Of a DNA stretch of 64,000 nucleotides, positions 46,701 to 57,485 are shown piece after piece. This DNA is from Hypomesus transpacificus (Eukaryota; Chordata; Actinopteri; Osmeriformes; Osmeridae). A program made the translations under genes and the position numbers. The stretch's first letter is position 1; every line of letters begins with the position of its first letter. Location of the stretch: NCBI RefSeq assembly GCF_021917145.1, contig NC_061063.1:192715-256714 (forward strand), in the 5' to 3' direction. Below the pieces are notes generated by a model. That model was not told the origin of the DNA. It made no database searches and saw only the letters and a list, made by a program, of their open reading frames with translations.

Positions 46701-47212
46701 AGGCAATGAAATACAAACCTTAAACAGGGCCCAGAAATTACAGTGGACGTCATGTGATAAATTAAATATGAATCTGAATTGAAAATGTAATCTGAGCTTG
46801 TTCTGTGGTTTGGTGACTGTTATCTGTGGCTGTGTCCCCAGCTCTACACTGCAGCACAATCTTCTTCATGGTGGGTCTTAGCCTGCTGGAGTCCATTCTG
46901 ATGGGCTTCTTAGGAGACCTGGACAGCAAGGGGTGCCAGGACTCCAGCGGGGGAAATGGGGACCCCCAGATACTGAGCTCAGCTACTGGGGGAACAGCAC
47001 AGGAGAAGAACCCCCATCTGGAGGAGGTGGAAGAGGTGCCGCTGGAGGAGAGATCTGATGACCAGAGGAAGGTGACCGGAGGAGCAGGAGACCACAGGGA
47101 ACCTGGGTACTGGGGGAGAGTGGCCAGAGGCATCAACAAGGCCTACTTCTGCTTCTACCTCTTCAGCACAGTGGTCTTCTTCATATACGTAACTCTTCAG
47201 TGGTTTCTCTGA
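43483..47212 (+). CDS. 5-HT3-like Cys-loop ligand-gated channel, copy 2, with a 1-base frameshift in exon 2
   Basis: Exons: 43483-43522, 43793-43948, 44376-44420, 44844-44953, 45155-45324, 45662-45816, 46455-46665, 46842-47212. The start MMAGGLLFWLALM is a signal peptide. Exon 3 (45 nt) and exon 4 (110 nt) match copy 1 exactly in length. The Cys-loop is CGMDMYKFPLDVQIC with 13 intervening residues. NQGEWDFLFMTT, WSQLEYK and IHIQRRPQLYLLNLAMP lead into M1, and M2 lies in SFKITILLSISVLLLILND. A long acidic M3-M4 loop precedes M4 (AYFCFYLFSTVVFFIYV). Exon 2 begins in the frame giving CSYVALLEKLNLTE but the family continuation (IRPVRNLTTRTQVKVDM) is one frame later. The shift falls in the T4 run at 43861-43864, consistent with one extra T. 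Allowing for it the length is 418 aa. Such receptors form pentameric cation channels in the plasma membrane. Either a sequence error or an early pseudogene lesion could explain the shift. Confidence 0.82.
43650..43746. repeat. (CTGT)n tetranucleotide repeat
   Basis: About 23 units of CTGT in intron 1 of receptor copy 2, ending about 45 bp before the exon 2 acceptor at 43792. Confidence 0.95.
44563..44684. mobile_element. palindromic MITE copy 2, receptor copy 2 intron 3
   Basis: The element is 122 bp, begins GGCCAGGTTTCCCAGATTCC and ends CGAATCTGGGAAACCCGGCC. The interior repeats AAGAAGCTCTTAA/TTAAGAGCTTCTT motifs in inverted orientation. It is flanked by AAT on both sides (44560-44562 and 44685-44687). 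Same family as 36614-36749, shorter by 14 bp in the centre. Confidence 0.85.
45021..45110 (-). mobile_element. SINE relic
   Basis: On the minus strand GGTCGCAGGTTCAAATCCCC is a good B-box context, and GCTAAATGAATGCATAATG further along resembles the SINE tail. It lies in receptor copy 2 intron 4. Confidence 0.6.
46135..46228 (-). mobile_element. SINE head relic
   Basis: On the minus strand GGTACAGCTCAGTGGTCGAG (A-box) is followed by AGATCGCAGGTTTATC (B-box, diverged). The tail side ends in TCTGCTAAACGAATACATAA. It lies in receptor copy 2 intron 6, beside the full SINE at 46249. Confidence 0.65.
46249..46430 (-). mobile_element. tRNA-derived SINE, complete-looking
   Basis: On the minus strand it starts GGTCTCAGATGGCTGAGTGG, with B-box GGTTCGATTCT, body TCCTTGGGCAAGGCACTTAA, and tail GTAAGTCGCTCTGGATAAGA then GCGTCTGTTAAATGTACATG. 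It is closely similar to the copy at 2426-2609. It ends 24 bp before the M1 exon acceptor of receptor copy 2 (46454). Confidence 0.85.
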
Positions 47213-48480
47213 ACTTGTTGGTTCACAGTCCTTTTGTGCTTTTCAGTTTTTCTTGTGGAGTCGTCATAAGTTGTGTGTCATATCTTGCAAATGTTTTTCT
47301 AAGAAGTTAGAATGAGGCTGGGTCTGTGTTGGCACAACCGACTCGGAAAGGATGGGAATTGTACTGTACTTAAGTAGATTTGTTTCTGGTATGAGTACTT
47401 TACTTCAATATTTATTTTCTGACAACTTTACTTTCACTCCTTAAATTTTTTACACAAATATCTGTTCTTCCTACTTCACGCTCAACAAATGTAAGCTATT
47501 CTACAAAGCTACCACGGAACAAGGCAGAAGGCAGCAAGAAAAAAAAAATGTTTTGTGTTGTGAAAAAGTTTGAATAGGTTGACAAAATATTTTCAAAACG
47601 TACTAAGTTTCGAAACTTTTTATGGAAGTCCTTTCTCCTTGTGTAACTGCTTTGTGGTCTTTTCAAACAAATATATTGTGGTCCTTCTGATGTGTGGGGG
47701 TTCGGTGTTAAACAGGTTATAAATGCAATCGGTTTCTCATCAAGCTAACTACATTCTGCTCCGATAAATTATTACCTCTGTAGCAGTTACGCATGCAGTA
47801 GTATGTGCTGTAATATTGTAGACTGTATTGTGCAATAATATATTTGCAAATAAAACTGACTAGGCTTAATTTGGACCTTTTCTTGTTTTTATTTACTGCA
47901 AGTTGGTTCAACGAAGATTCTCGGGAACACATTTACTAACCAGGCCACTTTCACCCAAAAAGACCCGGCCACTTTCACCCGAACCAGGTCAAACTTGCTA
48001 ATTGCCAATTATAACACTTCCGAGGATCATGTTGTTTAATTGAAATGTGTTTAACTAGGCCTACATGCTCTGGTTCCCCCCATTTGCACTTTTATTTGCT
48101 TTGCTTCATGTTTTGGCTACCCGCAATGTTTTGGGGGCTGTCTTGTTGTTTATGATCATTGACCTATGCACTTTTTGTAAAGCTCTCTCTTGTAAGTCGT
48201 TTTGGATAAAAGCGTCGGCTAAATGACTAAGTGAAAATGTAATTATTCGACTCATTTTTAAGTGATCAATTTAATTACAAGTTATAATAAGCGTTACAGT
48301 AATTACTGTAGGATCAGTAAGTTTTAAAAAAGAGGAAATGAATTGCGTGCTAAAGAAAGAGGATCTAAAGAAAAGAAGTGAAGTCAGAGAATGTCTAATA
48401 ATCCTTAAACAGGCTCTGGTGAAGTGCTAAATTTGACAGCTTGCAATTTCGATTCAAATGTCATATGACTTGTTCTGTCT
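47213..48480. other. intergenic between receptor copy 2 and tmem104
   Basis: AT-rich unique sequence. A short direct repeat (CCGGCCACTTTCACCC, near 47950-47985) and a SINE/LINE tail relic (48175-48245) are the only structures noticed. No exon is recognised. Confidence 0.45.
48170..48246 (+). mobile_element. SINE/LINE 3' tail relic
   Basis: TTGTAAGTCGTTTTGGATAA followed by AAGCGTCGGCTAAATGACTA is the same tail as in the SINE at 2426. The upstream 100 bp (CACTTTTTGTAAAGCTCTCT) may belong to the same element. Confidence 0.65.
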
Positions 48481-48493
48481 GATAACGCCTTTT

Positions 48494-48569
48494 TCGGTCA
48501 CATGACTGGCTATAGCCATTAGGTTCATTCGAATGCAAAACACCATAAAATATTGCGTCATGTGACCGA
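48494..48569. promoter_or_regulatory. inverted pair of M-box/E-box motifs in the tmem104 promoter
   Basis: TCGGTCACATGAC at 48494-48506 and its exact reverse complement GTCATGTGACCGA at 48557-48569 are separated by 50 bp. TCACATGA/TCATGTGA is the M-box bound by MITF/TFE-family factors. They lie about 420-500 bp upstream of the end of the presumed tmem104 first exon. Confidence 0.5.
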
Positions 48570-48589
48570 CTCAGTTCTAGACTTGTATC

Positions 48590-48990
48590 GGGTGTAGGTA
48601 GTTCAAGAGCAAATATGTTATATTAACGGACTTTGAAAACTGGACGCGACGAATTTACCCATTTGAACCACCATATCAGAAAGATGAAGTATTGAGCACA
48701 ACGAAGAAGACGGCATTTAAAGTTTGGGTTAATTGGTTATCGGGAATGTCCTGAGATACAAAACTAAGTGCAACAAACATTAGCTAGTGCTAGCCGCTTT
48801 AGCACAATCGAAGTAGCGAAGGATCCACTTCACAAGTCATAAGCAACTTAATTTATCTTTTGCCTATTTCCCCACAATAACCTTTGGTACTAGTCAATCA
48901 AGACTGGACATATGCCATTTTGGATAGCCGTTATTTCGAATCAGCTGGCTGGCTGGCTGCACGGTTATAGCCAGTTGTATTTGGAGGAAG
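48590..48990 (+). other. tmem104: putative tmem104 5' noncoding exon
   Basis: The donor GGAGGAAG|GTGAGT sets the 3' border at 48990; the 5' border is a guess from the promoter motifs. The matching acceptor is TTTTACAG at 49537, with the ATG 39 nt later in exon 2. Confidence 0.4.
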
Positions 48991-49576
48991 GTGAGTTGCT
49001 ATGTTGAAAGTGTTTACTTTTCGCTTTGCAGGTGTTTTTTAACCAGATGCTAGACTAGACGGATAGGCTAGCTACTTGATAATATTGAAGACAGATTACA
49101 GTAGCTGCATACTAGTCATGCACAACAACGGTAACAGTCAGTGGCAAGAGAGCTAGCACTATAGTAGCTGTTTGCCAGCTTATCGATGCAATCATGAGGT
49201 AAAATGCCCTGTTTGTACCTAGTTACTAGCACAGCTAGCTAGCTCAAGTACTTGGCTACATTAGTCTAGACAGAAGAGTCTACACTATCTGGCAAACATT
49301 TTATAATATGCGAAGCCTGGTCAAGTATCCAGGTATTTTGCTCTCTTTTCGACAGATGCTGCTTTTTAAAATCTGACAATCTGGTCAGTTGTGACAATTA
49401 ACAAGTGAAATTATTTGTAGCGGCTTCATAGGTGCCTTACTACTGTTTATAGGTGACCATTTGCCCACAGCTATTGAAGCTAGCTACAGTAGGCTAAAGT
49501 TGTAGTTGATGGATATTCGCGTGTTCTAATTTTACAGATTGTGACCGGCGAGAGTGTCCGTCCACCCCTCCCCGCC

Positions 49577-52500
49577 ATGGCTGGTGGTATCACCGAGAGC
49601 GGTGAGCCATACTCTCCGTTTGTAAGTATCAGCTGGGACGTTATCGGAGTTTCTGTCAAGAACGTCACTAACACCACCCCTTGCTCTGCCGCTAATTATT
49701 GGTGGGGACGATTCAATGTTCCCTTGACATTGATAGTTTCATGTCCCCACTATCTATCCCCAAACATGCCTGAATGATGTGGTTATTTTAGTTAGTCATC
49801 ACAGAACAGAACACAGGAAGTGTAAGTGCTGACACGGTCAAACATGTATTGCAAAGGTCAGAAACACTATCTGGCCAAGCTGCGATTGTACAGAGAGCCC
49901 ATGTTATGTGTGTCTACTTTGTCCACTCTTACTTCATCAGCTATAGTGCTGATTTGTCCTGGAGATCCACAAAGTTTAACTCTACTCTGTGCTGAGGCTT
50001 GTCAGACTAAACCAGGTTCTTTGAAGTCTCTTTTTTGGCTCAGGGACAGTGATGGCTCCCTGGTGACTGACAGTGATGAATATCCCCAGTTTAGCCACCA
50101 TGACTGGACCTGTTCTGTCATCCACCTTCCTGGTTCTTGAGACCGTCCTAAACTCGTACCCTTTGTGTCTCTGGTGTGTGTGTGTATGTATGTGTATGTC
50201 TCCGTTGTGTGGTTCTTCCAGGTGGGGCTAGTGTACATGTTCAACCTGATCGTGGGCACCGGGGCGTTGACCATGCCCAGGGCCTTTGCCACGGCTGGCT
50301 GGGTGGTCAGTCTGGCGCTCATCTCCTTTCTGGCCTTCATGAGGTCAGTTCACCCATCCTGGCACTAACTCTAAAGTGAAGGGGATTGCTCAGTGAGGAT
50401 GGTTATAGCTCAGTGAGGATGGTTATAGCTCAGTGAGGATGGTTATAGCTCAGTGAGGATGGTTATAGCTCAGTGAGGATGGTTATAGCTCAGTGAGGAT
50501 GGTTATAGCTCAGTGAGGATCAGTGAAGCTGAGGGCTAGCACATTGGACTGCAGATCAAGAGGTCCCATGCTGGTTAAAAGTTCAGTATCTCTTCATTTC
50601 TGTCTCCATCTCTCTCCTTCTCCCCCTCCCCCTTTCACCATCCCTCCTTGTACTCACTCTACTCTCTCTCCTCCTCCTCCTCCTCCCTCTCTCGTTCCCT
50701 CCTCAGCTACATGAACACCACGTTCGTGATCGAGGCGATGGCTTCAGCCAATGCTCAGCTGCGCTGGAAGAGGAGAGAGCAGGAGGAGGTGAGTTGGCGG
50801 CCATCTTGTCCCAACCAGCACAGATATTTAAGGTAGTGGAAGTTACTGCTGTTTTGTGTTGTGATGCTATCAACTCTCTCCTCTGTTTGGAATCCTCCAT
50901 CTTCAGGTGGAAGACAGCGACTCTACCTCTGATTACTCTGACGATGATGTCATCATCAGGGGACGGCCGGAGGCAAGGCCGATTTTGTCCATCCGTGAGT
51001 GACCTTCCCTCCACCCCCCCCCCCCCCCCACACACACACACACACACACACACATTCCCTCTGACCCTGTGCATGTCTTTAGAGAGGTCTGGAGGCCCAG
51101 TGGATCAGTTTGACATCGTGGAGCGTGTGGAGATGGGGCAGATGGCCTCCATGTTCTTCAACAAAGGTAGGAACCTCACGATGACGAGTGCACTTGTTTT
51201 AGATGGCTAGTCTCAGTGGGTGATTGAGGGATGGGGATGGAAAGATAGAGGGATTGTGTGTTGAAGGTTAATGCGGGACCACTGCCTCCCATTCATGTCC
51301 CATTGTCACACACACATAGAGAGAGAGGCTGTTTCTTCTAATGGGTTGTAGTTGTGGAAGGATAAATTGCCTCTGGTTGTAATGACCTATTGGAGACCCC
51401 ATCAAGGCCACATTTTAATCTTCACAGCCCGTGTGTGTGTGTGTGTACGTATGTCATCTTTGTGTGTCTGTACTTACTGTATATGTAATCTGTTTTTGCG
51501 TGTGTGTGCACCAACAGGATTGTTGTGTGAGTGATTGGGTGGCTAATGAAAGCTTGGCTAGCGTAGCCGTGACAGAATCACGTTCACCTTGAACCAGAAA
51601 CAAAAGCACTCTTCTTCTGTTACACACACACACACACAAGCACACACATACACACCCACACACACACACTCCTCTCCTGTGTGGTGACTCAACAGTCTAG
51701 TAGCAGGTCCTGTCAGTGTGTCCTGTCGCTCAGAGAAAGGAGGATGGGTGCTGTGTCTCAGAGAAAGGAGGATGGGTGCTGTGTCTCAGAGAGAGGAGGA
51801 TGGGTGCTGTGTCTCAGAGAGAGAGGAGGATGGGTGCTGTGTCTCAGAGAGAGAGGATGGGTGCTGTGTCTCAGAGAGAGAGGAGGATGGGTGCTGTGTC
51901 TCAGAGAGAGAGAGGAGGATGGGTGCTGTGTCTCAGAGAGAGAGGAGGATGGGTGCTGTGTCTCAGAGAGAGAGAGAGGAGGATGGGTGCTGTGTCTCAG
52001 AGAGAGAGGAGGATGGGTGCTGTGTCTCAGAGAGAGGAGGATGGGTGCTGTGTCTCAGAGAGAGAGGAGGATGGGTGCTGTGTCTCAGAGGGGAGGAGGA
52101 TGGGTGCTGTGTCTCAGAGAGGAGGATGGGTGCTGTGTCTCAGAGAGAGAGAGGAGGATGGGTGCTGTGTCTCAGAGAGTGAGAGGAGGATGGGTGCTCT
52201 GTCTCAGAGAGAGGAGGATGGGTGCTGTGTCTCAGAGAGAGAGGAGGATGGGTGCTGTGTCTCAGAGAGAGAGAGGAGGATGGGTGCTGTGTCTCAGAGA
52301 GAGAGAGGAGGATGGGTGCTGTGTCTCAGAGAGAGAGAGAGGAGGAGGATGGGTGCTGTGTCTCAGAGAGAGAGAGGAGGATGGGTGCTGTGTTTCAGAG
52401 AGAGAGAGGAGGATGGGTGCTGTGTCTCAGAGAGAGAGAGGAGGATGGGTGCTGTGTCTCAGAGGGGAGGATGGGTGCTGTGTCTCAGAGAGAGCAGGAT

Positions 52501-55500
52501 GGGTGCTATCCCATCTCTAGACAGCAGGTGGAGCTGTTGACTCACAAACCAACATGTCAATGCACACAAACACTCACACAGAGTTTAATACACACACACA
52601 CAGGTCCACACAAATACCAACACACCACTCATGTAAACAAATACACATTAAGATATGCACACAACAAATATAGATACATTCACACGTCTCTCTGTGTGTG
52701 AGGTAGACCTTGGTGGTATCTCTCCGTGGTGTATCTGTCCTCTACAGCAGGTGAGACAAGGAGGCATCGATCTCTCTCTCTCTGTCTCTCTCTTACCTCT
52801 CTCTCCTCTCTCTCCTCTCATTCTCTTGCTGTCTCTCTCTCTCTGTTTCTCTCTCACCTCTCTCTCTCCGTGCAGGTGGAGAGCTGCCCAGTGACTCTAA
52901 TCAGATCTGAATTAGATGGGCACTGGGCCCAGCATGCAGGAGAAAACTGTCTGTGTTAGTGGTCACGTGTGTTAGTGGTCGTGTGTGTTAGTGGTCGTGT
53001 GTGTTAGTGGTCGTGTGTGTTTGTGGTCGTGCGTGTGATTGTGTGTGTGTGTGGTTCAGGTGTGACCCCGAACAGAGCAGTGTGTTAGTGTGTGCTGTTG
53101 AAACAGGACAGCAGTGTGTGTTAGTGCGTACTGTAGAAAAACAGGACAGCAGTGTGTGTTAGTGTGTGCTGTAGAAACAGGACAGCAGTGTGTGTTAGTG
53201 TGTACTGTAGAAAAAGGACAGCAGTGTGTGTTAGTGTGTACTGTAGAAACAGGACAGCAGTGTGTGTGTGTGTGCTGTTGAAACAGGACAGCAGTGTGTT
53301 AGTGTGTGCTGTAGAAACAGGACAGCAGTGTGTGTGTGCTGTAGAAACAGGACAGCAGTGTGTGTGTGGCTATGTGGGGTGAATGGACATCCAGGCTCCT
53401 CAGTTACTGAGATAGCTAGAGGCTGTAGCCTTCATTCCTGCTCTGGCCGTTGATCCTGTTAACATCCCACCTCCAACAAGTGGCTCTGTCTTGCTCCTGC
53501 ATGGGGCATGTGTGTTTCCTCTCTAAGCAATTAAAAATGCGTCATTCCTCCTCTGAGTTCAGCTGAAAGCCAGCATAGAAGGGCACTTGAATAGCTTACG
53601 CTAAAACACACACACACACACACCTCTCCTTATCACCTCTCCTTATCACCTCTCCTCCTCCCCTCTCCTTATCACTTATCCTTATCACCTCTCCTCCTCA
53701 CCTCTCCTTATCACCTCTCCTCCTCACCTCTCCTTATCACCTCTCCTCCTCACCTCTCCTTATCACCTCTCCTCCTCACCTCTCCTTATCACCTCTCCTC
53801 CTCCCCTCTCCTTATCACCTCTCCTCCTCACCTCTCCTTATCACCTCTCCTCCTCACCTCTCCCCCCTCCTCCTCACCTCTTCCCTCCTCTCCAGATCAG
53901 AGGAATCAGTTGTGCCTGTAAAACTATAACCCTCTCTGTGTTTTATGTGTTTTTAATAGACTCATCTCTCTCATTTCCCTGGCAGTAATGAATGACCTGG
54001 CAGCTGCACCTGTGTGTGTGTGTCTCTGTGTGTCTCTGTGTGTGTCTGTGTGTGTCTGTCTGTGTCTGTATGTGTGTCGTGCTAGCAGTAGTTCTCTGAT
54101 GGTGGAGATCTGTTAGCTTCTACCAGTCTTCAGTTACTGCTCAGTCACCAGGAGACCGCAGGGTGTGCGACTGGAGGTGTGTGTGTGTGTGTGTCTGTCT
54201 GTGGAGAGGTGTGTGCTGGGTGTCTGGAATGTGTGTGTGTGTGGGGTGGTGCATTTGTGTGTACTGAGATTTCTGTGTGTGTGGAGGCCTGACAAGGAAA
54301 TGTTCCCTCCTAAAGTGATTACTTTCTTAATTAGTGTGATTAATATGCCTCTGGTGAAGAAGAGGTGACTGTTATGACTGTTCTCTCCCGGAGGGGGGGG
54401 TGGAGGGCAGGGGGGGGTGGAGGGCAGGAGGGGGTGGAGGAGTGCAGGGGGAGAAGATTGCAGTTGATGGAGTGATGACATGAGCTATTAGAAGAGAAGT
54501 GGGCCAGTTGTCTGCTGCCTCATCAGGGGAGGATGAAGGATCTACTAACCTGGACTGTGGAAGGCCACTGTCCCCTGTCTGTCCCCTGTCTGTCCCCTGT
54601 CTGTCCCCTGTCTGTCCCCTGCCCTGTCCCCTGTCTGTCCCCTGTCTGTCCCCAGTCTGTCCCCTGCCTGTCCCCTGTCTGTCCCCAGCCTGTCCCCTGT
54701 CTGTCCCGTGTCTGTCCCCTGTCTGTCCCCTGCCCTGTCCCCTGTCTGTCCTCTGTCTGTCCCCTGTCTGTCCCCTGCCCTGTCCCCTGTCTGTCCTCTG
54801 TCTGTCCCCTGTCTGTCCCCTGCCCTGTCCCCTGTCTGTCCCCAGCCTGTCCCCTGTCTGTCCCCTGCCTGTTCCCTGCCCTGTCCCCTGTCTGTCCCCA
54901 GCCTGTCCTCTGTCTGTCCCCTGCCCTGTCCCCAGCCTGTCCCCTGTCTGTCCCCAGCCTGTCTCCTGCTCTGTACTCAAGACCAGTAGCAACCCTCTAT
55001 AATGCGAGTAAATCACTTGCATATGCGACCAAATTTCATGCTGGGCGACTAAAAATTTTCTTTAATTAGCCAATGGATAGTAAATTGTTTAATTTCACTC
55101 GCCTGTGACTGAGTTAGAAGCAAATAATACGTTTAGCGCAGATTTCAATGACGCACCGTCACTTGACTGTGAGTTAACATGATTGGCTGCAATGACAACA
55201 GACGTACAATTAGTTATTTTGCTGCTGCTCAACAACGAAAACAGAGATTGCCAAAGTAATGGAAAGTCGCTAGATTTTTGTCGCTAGGGAAGGTAACACG
55301 CTACACTGCCTCTGTCGCTGTCTCACAAAAAGATTGACTTGATTTTACGGCACTCATCACGCACAAAGAGATGGATGCAAACAAGCTAGCCTACAATTCC
55401 AGTCTGAGCAGAAAACACTTCATACTTTTTGTTGTAGTTATAAAGACAATTTAAGATTAAGCCTACTGTTCCTTATTATTCTTGCTCTGCTAATCAGCTC

Positions 55501-56732
55501 TGCAAATCAGCTCTGCCAACTGCGAAAGAGCCTTCAGTGCCCAAAAGAGAATAAAATCAGATGTCCGTAGCAGTCTCATCCTCATGCCTTTCAGACCTGA
55601 TCCTTATTTCAACAGAAGGCCCAGAGCTTCAGCAGTAGGCCTATGAACCATTGTCCGGACTAGAGAGGTGGCTGAAGTCAAGTAGCAAGAGAAAGACATT
55701 TGCCAAAAATATAATGATTAAATCCATATGCAACATAAAGAATAATTCAGACAGATAATGTACTTGCATTGTTCATGCATTTCATATAAAAAGTCTGGCG
55801 AGTAAAATAAAAAATGTACTAGACAACGGCGACTCAAGCTTCATTGTGTCCGTAGAGGGTTGAGGAGGGAGAATCCATAGATTCCTTCAGGTTGTACTTA
55901 TTCAGATTAGATATCATCAACATCTTTGCCTTAATAGAAGGCCATGACCTCACCTCTTGACCCGTGGTGTCCAAACTTTGGCGTTAGAATGCTCAAATGC
56001 TTCTGGTGTTCCAGCTAAACATGCAGGATGTGTGTCCAGAGTGTTCCTGACTTACATGGACCCAGATAACGTCTTTTCCTCTGTCTCCTGCAGTGGGAGT
56101 CAACATGTTCTACATCTGCATCATCGTGTACCTGTATGGAGACCTGGCCATCTACGCTGCTGCAGTGCCTCTGTCCCTCATGGAGGTGGCCTGGTAAGAT
56201 CCACCTCACCCTCTCACCCCCATACTCTTACCCTCTCACCCCCTCACCATCACCCCCTCACCATCACCCTCTCACTCTACCCCTCACTCACCATCACCCT
56301 CTCACCCTCTCACCCACTTACTCTTACCCTCTCACCCCCTCACCATCACCCCCTCACCATCACCCTCTCACTCTACCCCTCACTCACCATCACCCTCTCA
56401 CCCTCTCACCCACTTACTCTTACCCTCTCACCCCCTCACCATCACCCTCTCACCCTCTCACTCTACCCCTCACTCTCCATCACCCTCTCACCCTCTCACT
56501 CTACCCCTCACTCTCCATCACCCTCTCACTCTACCCCTCACTCTCCATCACCCTCTCACTCTACCCCTCACTCTCCATCACCCTCTCACTCTACCCCTCA
56601 CTCTCCATGACCCTCTCACCCTCTTACACTGACCCTCTCACCCTCCTACTCTCTCACCCTCACATTCCCATCTTCTTCACCCTAACCCCACTATCAGTAC
56701 CACCAAATCTGTCTCTCTCTCTCTCGCTCTCG

Positions 56733-56814
<82 letters not shown>

Positions 56815-57140
56815 CTCTCTCGCTCTCTCTCGCTCTCTCTCGCTCTCTCGCTCTCTCGCTCTCGCTCTCTCGCTCTCTCGCTCTCTCTCTCTCAGGTTGT
56901 TATTGCTTGCCCATTGGCTACAGGAGTACAGACAGCTAGTGCTCAGTTATTCCATATTGGGACTGTCAAGGCTTTCTGAATTAGCCCCGCCAGCCGAAAA
57001 GACACAACCATAGACCTGATGGCTTACGTGTGTGTGTCTGCAGTGGGAACCAGTCGTGCAGTGCAGGCAGTGTGCAGTACAACGACACAGATGTGTGTTG
57101 GGGATCGATCAGCAGATTAAACGCATACAGAGTCTTCCTG
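49577..57140 (+). CDS. tmem104: Transmembrane protein 104 (Tmem104), 5' portion, seven coding exons; gene continues past the window
   Basis: Coding exons: 49577-49621, 50222-50343, 50707-50788, 50907-50994, 51083-51166, 56094-56193, 57044-57140, all GT-AG and in phase (618 nt, 206 codons). The start is MAGGITESGEPYSPF in Kozak context GCCATGG. The first membrane segment VGLVYMFNLIVGTGALTMPR carries the GTGALTMP motif shared with amino-acid/auxin-permease-type transporters. SYMNTTFVIEAMASANAQL follows, then an acidic cytosolic loop (VEDSDSTSDYSDDDVII), VERVEMGQMASMFFNK, and VGVNMFYICIIVYLYGDLAI. The last exon gives a lumenal or extracellular segment ending RLNAYRVFL. TMEM104 is a multi-pass protein of about 500 aa in human. 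The exons after YRVFL were not found up to 64000, so the final intron exceeds 6.8 kb. Transport substrate is unknown. Confidence 0.92.
50388..50522. repeat. 20-bp minisatellite built on a tRNA-like A-box
   Basis: About seven perfect units of GGTTATAGCTCAGTGAGGAT lie in tmem104 intron 3. TAGCTCAGTG resembles the A-box of a tRNA gene. The unit leads directly into CTAGCACATTGGACTGCAGA (50536 on), which looks like the rest of a tRNA-derived SINE head. Confidence 0.9.
51017..51053. repeat. poly-C plus (AC)n microsatellite
   Basis: A C14 run followed by about 11 CA units, between two tmem104 exons. Confidence 0.85.
51725..52510. repeat. 24-32-bp minisatellite, tmem104 intron 6
   Basis: About 28 units of GAGGATGGGTGCTGTGTCTC joined by a variable (AG)n spacer, so the period varies from unit to unit. 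The long plus-strand open frames here (up to 279 codons) are caused by the repeat. Confidence 0.95.
53080..53372. repeat. minisatellite with core TAGAAACAGGACAGCAGTGT
   Basis: About eight units of 33-40 bp alternate the core with a TG-rich spacer of variable length. It follows a (GTGTGTTAGTGGTC)n block at 52960-53030. Both lie in tmem104 intron 6. Confidence 0.9.
53625..53890. repeat. pyrimidine minisatellite
   Basis: Units of CACCTCTCCTTATCACCTCT plus CCTCCT, period about 26 bp with variants, roughly ten copies, in tmem104 intron 6. Confidence 0.9.
54570..54968. repeat. 10-bp CTGTCCCCTG-type minisatellite
   Basis: A degenerate array of CTGTCCCCTG, CTGTCCTCTG and CCCTGCC units, about 40 copies. 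On the minus strand it yields a Gly/Asp/Arg/Gln-rich spurious frame. Confidence 0.9.
54985..55860 (+). mobile_element. decayed hAT-type transposon remnant
   Basis: The block differs in composition from its neighbours and is free of microsatellites. At about 55512-55577 the plus strand encodes SANCERAFSAQKRIKSDVRS, which matches the C-terminal dimerisation motif of hAT transposases (SxxCERxFSxxxxIK). Stops and frameshifts surround it, so no full transposase remains. The outer borders are approximate. CGACTAAAAATTT near 55046 and the segment near 55820 may be terminal regions. Confidence 0.6.
56205..56645. repeat. CACCCTCTCA minisatellite, starting at a tmem104 donor
   Basis: Units of CACCATCACCCTCTCA and ACTCTACCCCTCACTC start about 10 bp after the exon donor at 56194. 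A longer repeat of about 114 bp (CCCACTTACTCTTACCCTCT block at 56310 and again at 56410) is nested in it. Confidence 0.9.
56714..56894. repeat. (CT)n with interspersed CG
   Basis: About 180 bp of CT dinucleotides interrupted by CGCT blocks. In tmem104 intron 7. Confidence 0.95.
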
Positions 57141-57324
57141 GTGAGTACATACACGCTGTCTGCCTGTCCTGCTGTCTGTCTCTCTCCTGGTCTCTCTGTA
57201 CCTGCAGCTTGCATACGACACCTCCTTGTCTCTGCCACCTCCTCAGGCCGCCTGCGGTAACCCAGACGACCATGTCCTGACATGCCAACCTCTTCTGTAT
57301 TGGTGTCAGACTAAACCCCTTAGA

Positions 57325-57485
57325 GCCCTCTCCCCCCCCCCTCTCCCCTGTCTCTCTCCCCTGTCTCTCTCCTCGGTCTCTCGCCCCCCTCTCCCCTGTC
57401 TCTCTCCCCTGTCTCTCGCCCCCCTCTCCCCTGTCTCTCTCCCCTGTCTCTCGCCCCCCTCTCCCCTGTCTCTCCCCCATCTCTC
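57325..57485. repeat. CTCCCCTGTCTCTC minisatellite
   Basis: Units of CTCTCCCCTGTCTCTC and CGCCCCCCTCTCCCCTG, about ten copies in total. Confidence 0.85.

Noticed and set aside
51681..52540. Overlapping plus-strand open frames of about 275 codons
   Set aside because: All are translations of the GAGGATGGGTGCTGTGTCTC minisatellite inside a tmem104 intron.
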